A stretch of DNA of 64,000 bases, from assembly GCF_000988205.1 (NCBI RefSeq), contig NZ_LAYQ01000012.1:124001-188000 (forward strand). The letters run 5' to 3'. The notes beneath the pieces are model-generated. The model was not told where the DNA came from and searched no databases. It saw nothing but the letters and a program-made list of their open reading frames with translations. This DNA is from Corynebacterium minutissimum (GTDB lineage: Bacteria; Actinomycetota; Actinomycetes; Mycobacteriales; Mycobacteriaceae). This document shows, in pieces, positions 58,374 to 64,000 of this stretch (its first letter is position 1; every line of letters begins with the position of its first letter). The translations under genes were made by a program, and so were the position numbers.

Positions 58374-59539
58374 GTGAGTACCCAACGCATTCTGATTCTC
58401 GGCTCTACTGGCTCGATTGGCACCCAGGCTCTGGACGTTATTGCGGATAATCCCGATAAATTCACAGTCGTGGGTATCGCTGCCGGTGGGTCCAACCCGC
58501 AGCTCGTTATCGAGCAGGCCCGCGCTCTCAACCTTTCGTTTGACCACGTGGCCGTCGCAAAGCCCGAGGCAGCCCACACCGTTTCCGAGGCCCTCGGAGG
58601 CGCTGTGCTGTCGGGCCCAGACTCCGCAGAACAACTTGTCAAGGCCATCGATGCGGATAAGGTTCTTAACGCGCTCGTTGGATCCATGGGCTTGGCATCC
58701 ACCATCGCCACTTTGGAGAAGGGCGAGCTGTTGGCGTTGGCGAACAAAGAATCTCTCGTCGCCGGCGGCTCCATCGTCACCCGCTTGGCGGGGGAGGGGC
58801 AGATCATTCCGGTGGATTCCGAGCATTCCGCCATGGCGCAGTGCCTGCGCGCGGGCAGCGGTGTGGAGCTTGAGCGCCTCGTTCTTACTGCCTCTGGTGG
58901 TCCTTTCCGCGGGTGGACCCGCGAGGAGATGTGGGATGTCACCCCGCAGCAAGCAGCGCAACACCCGACGTGGTCGATGGGGCAGATGAACACCCTGAAT
59001 TCGGCGACTTTGGTGAATAAGGGCCTGGAGCTCATCGAGGCGACGCTGCTTTTCGACGTCCACCCGGACCTCATTGACGTCACCGTCCACCCCCAATCCA
59101 TCGTGCACTCCATGGCCACCTTCACCGATGGCTGCACGATTGCACAATGCTCTCCGCCGTCGATGAAGCTGCCGATCTCCTTGGCGCTGGACTGGCCACA
59201 CAGAGTGCCGGGTGCTCAGCCGGCGTTGGACTTTTCCACCGCTTACGACTGGCGCTTCGAGCCGCTCGATGACGAAGCTTCCCAGCCGTTCGCCTTGCCC
59301 GGGAGGTAGCCGCTGCCGGCGGCACGCATGCTGCCGTGTACAACGCTGCGAACGAGGAGGCCGCGGCAGCTTTCTTGGCGGGCCGCATCCACTTCCCGGA
59401 AATCGTTGACGTGGTTAGCCACGTCGTGGGTCAGGCCGGGGAGTTCGCTGGTGTACCCTCTAGCGTCGATGATGTCCTCGCCGTGGAAGGTGAGGCCCGC
59501 CGTCGCGCGAACGCGCTGGTGGATTCGCTCGCTCGTTAG
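58374..59539 (+). pseudogene. dxr: 1-deoxy-D-xylulose 5-phosphate reductoisomerase, frameshifted by one base
   Basis: DXR makes MEP from DXP in isoprenoid synthesis. The NADPH motif [18 protein letters not shown] starts the protein; [36 protein letters not shown] and [11 protein letters not shown] are all present. The frame breaks at about 59279-59284: GAAGCTTCCC lacks one T, and with it the sequence continues [33 protein letters not shown] and the C-terminal helical domain to 59539. The corrected protein has 388 residues. Since this enzyme is essential in organisms relying on the MEP route, a sequencing error is the favoured explanation. Confidence 0.92.
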
Positions 59540-59554
59540 AAAGCCCCAGAGTTT

Positions 59555-60763
59555 ATGGCAAATGTCCTCGGTATTATCCTCTTCGCTTTGGGGATCGGCA
59601 TCACCGTTGCCCTACACGAGGCAGGCCACATGTTCACCGCCCGTGCCTTCGGGATGCGAGTGCGGCGCTACTTCATCGGCTTCGGACCCCGCATAGCGTC
59701 CTTTACGCGAGGCCATACCGAATATGGCCTCGCGGCGTTCCCGGTGGGCGGCTTCTGCGATATCGCGGGCATGACTGCGCAGGATGAGTTCCTCACCGAG
59801 GAGGAAGAGCCCTACGCCATGTACAAGAAGCCGGCATGGCAACGCATCATCGTGCTGGCTGGTGGAATCACGGTCAACCTCCTGCTGGGCTTTATTATCC
59901 TGCTGCTCATCGCCATGACCACGGGCCTGCCCAACCCAGACGCGGATGTCCGTCCGCGCGTTGGTGAAGTGTCCTGTGCTGTGAACCAGAAGGCTGACGG
60001 CACCCTAGATTCCTGCCAAGGGCTGGGCCCAGCTGGTGAGGCGGGCGTGGAGTCCGGGGATATCGTCCTAGCACTCAATGGCGAGACCATGGACTCCTTC
60101 GCGCAGCTGCGCGATACGGTCATGAACTATCCCGGCGATACCGTCACCCTCACCGTTGAGCGCGATGGCGCTCCGCGTGACTTCGATATCACCCTGGCGA
60201 CGGTGACCCGGCTCAACGCCGAGGGGCAACTGGTGGAGGTCGGTGCCATCGGCATGAGTAACCAGGTAATCGACATCAGGGAGACCTACTCCTTTGTCGA
60301 CGCTATCCCGGCGACCGCCCGCTACTCGGGCTATGCACTCAACGCCACGGTCCAAGGACTCGCGCAATTCCCAGCGAAAATCCCTGGCGTGGTGGCTTCC
60401 ATCTTTGGGCAGGAGCGCGATGTCAACGGGCCGATGTCCGTGGTGGGTGCTTCCCGCGTAGGCGGTGAACTGGTGGAGCGCAGCCTGTGGTCTTCCTTCT
60501 TTATGATGTTGGCCACCCTCAATTTCTTCCTCGCGCTGTTTAACCTCATCCCGTTGCCGCCTTTTGATGGTGGTCACATCGCCGTCATCATCTATGAGAA
60601 GATCCGCGATGCTTTGCGCCGCCTCATGGGCAAGGAGCCGAAGGGGCCGGCAGACTATACCAAGCTCATGCCGATTACTTATGTGCTGGCTTTCCTCCTC
60701 ATGGCGGTGGGCGCGCTCATCATGATTGCGGATGTGGTCAACCCGATTCGGCTCTTTGGCTAG
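59555..60763 (+). CDS. rseP: Site-2 metalloprotease RseP/Rip1
   Basis: A 402-residue intramembrane zinc protease. The first motif HEAGH (residues 21-25) is inside the first helix; the second, NLIPLPPFDGGH, is near residues 329-340 and gives the third ligand, Asp. A PDZ domain lies between (residues about 130-240). Four membrane helices are visible. In mycobacteria the homologue cleaves anti-sigma factors and other membrane proteins and is linked to cell-envelope regulation. It follows dxr by 15 nt. Confidence 0.94.
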   Translation: MANVLGIILFALGIGITVALHEAGHMFTARAFGMRVRRYFIGFGPRIASFTRGHTEYGLAAFPVGGFCDIAGMTAQDEFLTEEEEPYAMYKKPAWQRIIVLAGGITVNLLLGFIILLLIAMTTGLPNPDADVRPRVGEVSCAVNQKADGTLDSCQGLGPAGEAGVESGDIVLALNGETMDSFAQLRDTVMNYPGDTVTLTVERDGAPRDFDITLATVTRLNAEGQLVEVGAIGMSNQVIDIRETYSFVDAIPATARYSGYALNATVQGLAQFPAKIPGVVASIFGQERDVNGPMSVVGASRVGGELVERSLWSSFFMMLATLNFFLALFNLIPLPPFDGGHIAVIIYEKIRDALRRLMGKEPKGPADYTKLMPITYVLAFLLMAVGALIMIADVVNPIRLFG

Positions 60764-60787
60764 TGATCCCGCTGTCTTGTGCGGTGC

Positions 60788-60793
60788 TAGAGT
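60788..60793 (+). promoter_or_regulatory. Candidate -10 box of ispG
   Basis: TAGAGT, 34 nt before the ATG, followed by a small GGGG/CCCC hairpin and an AAGGAG ribosome-binding site. Confidence 0.4.
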
Positions 60794-60827
60794 GGGGGCG
60801 TTAAACCCCAATTAGCAAGGAGCGCAC

Positions 60828-61991
60828 ATGTCGACCCCTATTGGTCTTGGAATCCCCGACGGCCCACCTCCTACCTTGGCGCCGCGCCGCAAGACGCGCC
60901 AGCTCATGGTTGGCCAGGTGGGCGTGGGCTCTGATCACCCCATTTCAGTGCAGTCGATGACCACGACGAAGACGCACGACGTTAACGCCACCCTCCAGCA
61001 GATTGCCCAGCTGACCGCATCGGGCTGCGACATCGTTCGCGTTGCCTGCCCGAAGACGGTTGACGCGGAGGCTTTGCCCGCGATTGCCAAGAAGTCTCCG
61101 ATCCCGGTGATCGCCGACATCCACTTCCAACCCAAGTACATCTTCGCTGCCATCGACGCCGGCTGCGCCGCTGTTCGCGTTAACCCGGGCAATATTAAGG
61201 AATTTGATGGTCGCGTGAAGGAAGTTGCCAAGGCGGCGGGCGATGCCGGTATTCCGATTCGCATCGGCGTCAACGCAGGTTCCTTGGACAAGCGCATCAT
61301 GGAGAAATACGGCAAGGCAACCCCAGAGGCCCTCGTCGAGTCCGCACTGTGGGAAGCTGGCCTCTTTGAGGAGCACGGCTACGGAGACATCGCTATTTCC
61401 GTAAAGCACAATGACCCAGTCGTCATGGTAGAGGCCTACCGTCAGCTCGCCGCTCAGTGTGACTACCCGCTGCACCTTGGCGTCACCGAGGCCGGCCCCG
61501 CATTCCAGGGCACCATCAAGTCTTCGGTTGCTTTCGGCGCCCTGCTTGCCGAAGGCATCGGCGACACCATCCGCGTGTCCCTCTCGGCGGATCCGGTGGA
61601 AGAAATCAAGGTCGGCGACCAGATCCTGCAGTCCCTCAACTTGCGCCCGCGCAAGCTGGAGATTGTCTCCTGCCCGTCCTGTGGCCGCGCACAGGTGGAC
61701 GTCTACAAGCTGGCCAACGAAGTCACCGAAGGCCTCGACGGCATGGAATTCCCGCTGCGCGTGGCCGTCATGGGCTGCGTGGTGAACGGCCCGGGCGAGG
61801 CCCGCGATGCAGATCTCGGTGTGGCCTCTGGCAACGGCAAGGGCCAGATCTTCGTCAAGGGTGAGGTCATCAAGACCGTGCCCGAATCCAAGATCGTGGA
61901 AACGCTCATCGAAGAAGCAATGCGCCTGGCAGAAGAACAGGGCCTGGAGGCCGTGGAAGGCGCCAAGGCTGAGGTTCGCGTTACCAAGTAG
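60828..61991 (+). CDS. ispG: 4-hydroxy-3-methylbut-2-en-1-yl diphosphate synthase
   Basis: A 387-residue iron-sulfur enzyme late in the MEP pathway. It begins with [29 protein letters not shown] and has the TIM-barrel motif [13 protein letters not shown]. The cluster ligands are in SCPSCGR and GCVVNGPGE, all three cysteines present. AAGGAG lies 7 nt before the ATG. Together with dxr in the same segment it covers two steps of isoprenoid precursor synthesis. Confidence 0.96.
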   Translation: MSTPIGLGIPDGPPPTLAPRRKTRQLMVGQVGVGSDHPISVQSMTTTKTHDVNATLQQIAQLTASGCDIVRVACPKTVDAEALPAIAKKSPIPVIADIHFQPKYIFAAIDAGCAAVRVNPGNIKEFDGRVKEVAKAAGDAGIPIRIGVNAGSLDKRIMEKYGKATPEALVESALWEAGLFEEHGYGDIAISVKHNDPVVMVEAYRQLAAQCDYPLHLGVTEAGPAFQGTIKSSVAFGALLAEGIGDTIRVSLSADPVEEIKVGDQILQSLNLRPRKLEIVSCPSCGRAQVDVYKLANEVTEGLDGMEFPLRVAVMGCVVNGPGEARDADLGVASGNGKGQIFVKGEVIKTVPESKIVETLIEEAMRLAEEQGLEAVEGAKAEVRVTK

Positions 61992-62034
61992 CACGCCTGC
62001 GGTGTGGGGTGGCCGCCGCGCCGCCCCAGGCTGC

Positions 62035-62048
62035 TACGCTGCCCAAGC
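62035..62048 (+). promoter_or_regulatory. Leaderless-type -10 box of the penicillin-binding protein gene
   Basis: TACGCT at 62035-62040 lies 8 nt before the ATG at 62049. Confidence 0.45.
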
Positions 62049-63899
62049 ATGAAGAGGTTCGTGGCGCTGCTGGGTGCGGTAGGTTTCGCGGCGTCGTCTG
62101 TGGTGGGATGTACCCCCAAGCCGGTGTCCGCACGCCCAATTGCAGAAGAGTTTCTCGAGAGCATGGAAACTCGCAACAACGAAGAGCTGGTGCAGCTGAT
62201 CGACGATGGCTCGACCGCCACGAACACCCTTGACGCCACCTTCGCGGGCCTGCAAGCAGAGGGCCTCGACGTCGAACTGACCGGGGTAGATCAGGAAGAG
62301 GCTCAGGCCACCGCGCACTATTCAGTGACGTGGACTCTGCCGCGTAATCGTTCCCTCCGCTATGACACGTCTATGGCCTTGACTCGCAAGGACAAGGACT
62401 GGACTGTCCGCTGGCAGCCCAGCATCATTCACCCCGATCTCGGCGCGCACCAGCACCTCGAGCTGCGCTCAGTCGCGCCGAAGCGCGCGGGCGTGGTCTC
62501 CTCCGATGGCGTCGAGCTGATGTCACCGGGGCTGCAATACCGCCTTGTTGTCGATACCGACGCTGTCGATGACCCGCGTCCGCTGGCAGCTAAGATTTCC
62601 GGCGCTTTGAGCCAAGCGCATCGGGAGGATGATTCCATTCCGGAGGTTGATTCTGGCGAACTTGCCACAAACCTCGAAGGAATCGATGGCTCCTACTCGG
62701 TCACCATGCTCAACGAGGCCCAGGCAGCGAGGCTGCGTCCCGTCCTGGAAAACCAGAAGGGGATTCGCTTCAATGAGGAGCCGGCGCTCATCACTCGCGA
62801 TACCGGCCTGGCACCCGACATCCTCTCCCGTGTGCGATCCATGGTTTCTGAAGAAGTCGATGGCAAGAATGGTTGGTCCGTCTCTGTCGTGAACGAACAC
62901 GGGGCTGCGCTATCCGACGTCGAGTATCACGAGCCCGAAGCGGCTCCGTCCATCAAGGTTTCGCTGGATTATGACGTTCAGCGTGCTGCGCAAGAAGCCA
63001 TTAATCTGCACCCCGGGTACGAGGCCATGATTGTGGCCATGCGCCCCTCCACGGGCGAAATTCTGGCCGTGGCGCAAACCCCGGAAGCAGATAAGAAGGG
63101 CGACATCGCCCTCCAAGGCCAGTTCCCTCCCGGATCGGTCTTCAAGATTATTACGGCCTCGGCGGGCGTCGACAAGCAAGGCCTGTCCACAGATTCCATC
63201 GTGCCCTGCCCGGGCACCATGGATCTGTACGGGCGCACCGTGACCAACTACAACGGGTTCTCGCTCGGTTCGGTACCGCTGCGCCAAGCCTTTGCACAAT
63301 CCTGCAACACCACGTTCGCGCAGATCTCGACCGACCTCCCCAAGGGTGAGCTTCGCGACGTGGGCAAGCAATACGGGCTGGGCATCGACTATGAGGTGCC
63401 GGGGCTCTCGACGATTACCGGTTCGATCCCAGAGGGAGAAACCCCGCTTGAACGCACGGAAGCCGGCTATGGCCAGGGCCTTGACCTTGTCTCTCCCTTT
63501 GGCATGGCGCTTGTTTCTTCGACAGTAGCGGCTGGCAGGACCCCGACGCCGACTCTCATCGAGACACGGGAGACCAAGGTTTCCGAGGAGGTCCCCGCGC
63601 CGAGTGAGGAGACGCTGAATCAGGTACGGGACATGATGCGTCAGGTGGTGGCGAGCGGTACTGCGGCGGGTATGCAAGCACAGGGAACCATTTATGGAAA
63701 GACCGGTGAGGCAGAAATCAACGACGGCTCGCACGCGTGGTTTACCGGTTTCCGCGATGATGACATTGCTTTCGCCACTCTCGTGGTGTTGGGTGGTGGC
63801 TCGACGATTTCCGTCAACATCACTGATAACTTCCTACAGCGTTTGGATGCCCTCCGCGCGGAAGGCCACGGCGAGGTTGCTCCCGCACAAGAGCAGTAG
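62049..63899 (+). CDS. Penicillin-binding lipoprotein (class B-like transpeptidase)
   Basis: A 616-residue lipoprotein: the signal peptide ends VVGC with the lipid-modified Cys21. An NTF2-like MecA-N domain spans about residues 30-150, followed by a PBP dimerisation region and the transpeptidase domain from about 300. The active-site motifs are S363-V-F-K366, S418-C-N420 and K551-T-G553. It is the homologue of the mycobacterial Rv2864c lipoprotein by position. It crosslinks peptidoglycan and would be a beta-lactam target. Confidence 0.92.
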   Translation: MKRFVALLGAVGFAASSVVGCTPKPVSARPIAEEFLESMETRNNEELVQLIDDGSTATNTLDATFAGLQAEGLDVELTGVDQEEAQATAHYSVTWTLPRNRSLRYDTSMALTRKDKDWTVRWQPSIIHPDLGAHQHLELRSVAPKRAGVVSSDGVELMSPGLQYRLVVDTDAVDDPRPLAAKISGALSQAHREDDSIPEVDSGELATNLEGIDGSYSVTMLNEAQAARLRPVLENQKGIRFNEEPALITRDTGLAPDILSRVRSMVSEEVDGKNGWSVSVVNEHGAALSDVEYHEPEAAPSIKVSLDYDVQRAAQEAINLHPGYEAMIVAMRPSTGEILAVAQTPEADKKGDIALQGQFPPGSVFKIITASAGVDKQGLSTDSIVPCPGTMDLYGRTVTNYNGFSLGSVPLRQAFAQSCNTTFAQISTDLPKGELRDVGKQYGLGIDYEVPGLSTITGSIPEGETPLERTEAGYGQGLDLVSPFGMALVSSTVAAGRTPTPTLIETRETKVSEEVPAPSEETLNQVRDMMRQVVASGTAAGMQAQGTIYGKTGEAEINDGSHAWFTGFRDDDIAFATLVVLGGGSTISVNITDNFLQRLDALRAEGHGEVAPAQEQ

Positions 63900-63954
63900 C
63901 GCGCGCTCATGAGTGTGCCAATGGTGCTCTTTGTCGGGTGCTGGGGAAGAGGGC

Positions 63955-63968
63955 TACCATGAGTAGTT
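63955..63968 (+). promoter_or_regulatory. Leaderless-type -10 box at the right edge
   Basis: TACCAT at 63955-63960 lies 8 nt before an ATG at 63969. Confidence 0.4.
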
Positions 63969-64000
63969 ATGACTAAGCGCGCGATGCTGAAACAAGAAAA
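63969..64000 (+). CDS. Start of an unidentified gene, cut by the window end
   Basis: Only the first 10 codons (MTKRAMLKQE) are visible. In mycobacteria and corynebacteria a methionine aminopeptidase or a small acetyltransferase lies near here, but the visible sequence is too short to assign it. Confidence 0.35.
   Translation, partial: MTKRAMLKQE

Noticed and set aside
58374-59539. Programmed ribosomal frameshifting in dxr, thiE, xerC or the acyltransferase
   Set aside because: No slippery heptamer or downstream pseudoknot is evident at the break points, the genes are unrelated, and each needs the same one-base repair. Sequencing error is simpler.

Overview
The window is a chromosomal segment of a GC-rich actinobacterium, almost certainly a Corynebacterium. 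The gene order is the conserved actinobacterial cell-division, translation and secretion backbone: sepIVA-like, DUF177, rnc, mutM, acyP, smc, ftsY, amt, glnK, glnD, ffh, rpsP, rimM, trmD, rplS, lepB, rnhB, DUF2469, yraN, yifB, dprA, xerC, rpsB, tsf, pyrH, frr, cdsA, rlmN, dxr, rseP, ispG and a penicillin-binding lipoprotein. It matches, as remembered, the Mycobacterium tuberculosis Rv2927c-Rv2864c region in order. Corynebacterium-specific signs are two AmtR-type boxes in front of amt, frequent leaderless starts (a TAnnnT -10 box 6-8 nt before the start codon) and DUF2631/DUF2469 proteins. I saw no IS element, prophage, CRISPR array, tRNA or rRNA.

Layout. 1-10.9 kb: division and ribosome/DNA maintenance genes, with an inserted alanine/glycine symporter, then smc and ftsY. 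11.0-17.2 kb: an inserted six-gene Mrp Na+/H+ antiporter operon (mrpA-B fusion, C, D, E, F, G). 17.3-22.9 kb: nitrogen-control operon amt-glnK-glnD, then ffh. 22.9-25.2 kb: a frameshifted acyltransferase. 25.4-31.2 kb: rpsP, a TetR regulator with a cupin gene, rimM-trmD, an orphan gene, tex. 31.4-35.0 kb: an HNH/DUF222-type protein and a large YhgE/Pip membrane protein. 35.0-40.8 kb: a minus-strand thiamine operon thiC-thiE-thiO-thiS-thiG-thiF led by a TPP riboswitch. 40.9-48.7 kb: rplS, two tandem signal peptidases, rnhB, the DNA-uptake/recombination group yraN-yifB-dprA-xerC, and an M23-like secreted protein. 49-53.6 kb: rpsB, tsf, pyrH, frr, cdsA. 54-57.7 kb: rlmN and a two-gene ABC exporter. 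58-64 kb: dxr, rseP, ispG, a penicillin-binding lipoprotein, and the first codons of another gene.

The genes form functional groups: SRP pathway and secretion (ftsY, ffh, lepB x2), translation (rpsP, rimM, trmD, rplS, rpsB, tsf, frr, rlmN), nitrogen sensing (amt, glnK, glnD), isoprenoid precursor synthesis (dxr, ispG), thiamine synthesis, and envelope maintenance.

Two things deserve most attention. First, five single-base deletions break four genes (acyltransferase, thiE, xerC twice, dxr). In each case restoring one base restores a full-length protein, and dxr is expected to be essential, so sequencing error is the leading explanation. Second, the untranslated leaders of rpsB and tsf each fold by eye into a three-way junction followed by further hairpins, one of them terminator-like. 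These are candidate uncharacterised cis-regulatory RNAs, found by manual pairing only. Other regulatory signals are the paired AmtR boxes, a 9-bp inverted repeat over the promoter of the ABC exporter, and alternative pairings in the rpsP leader.
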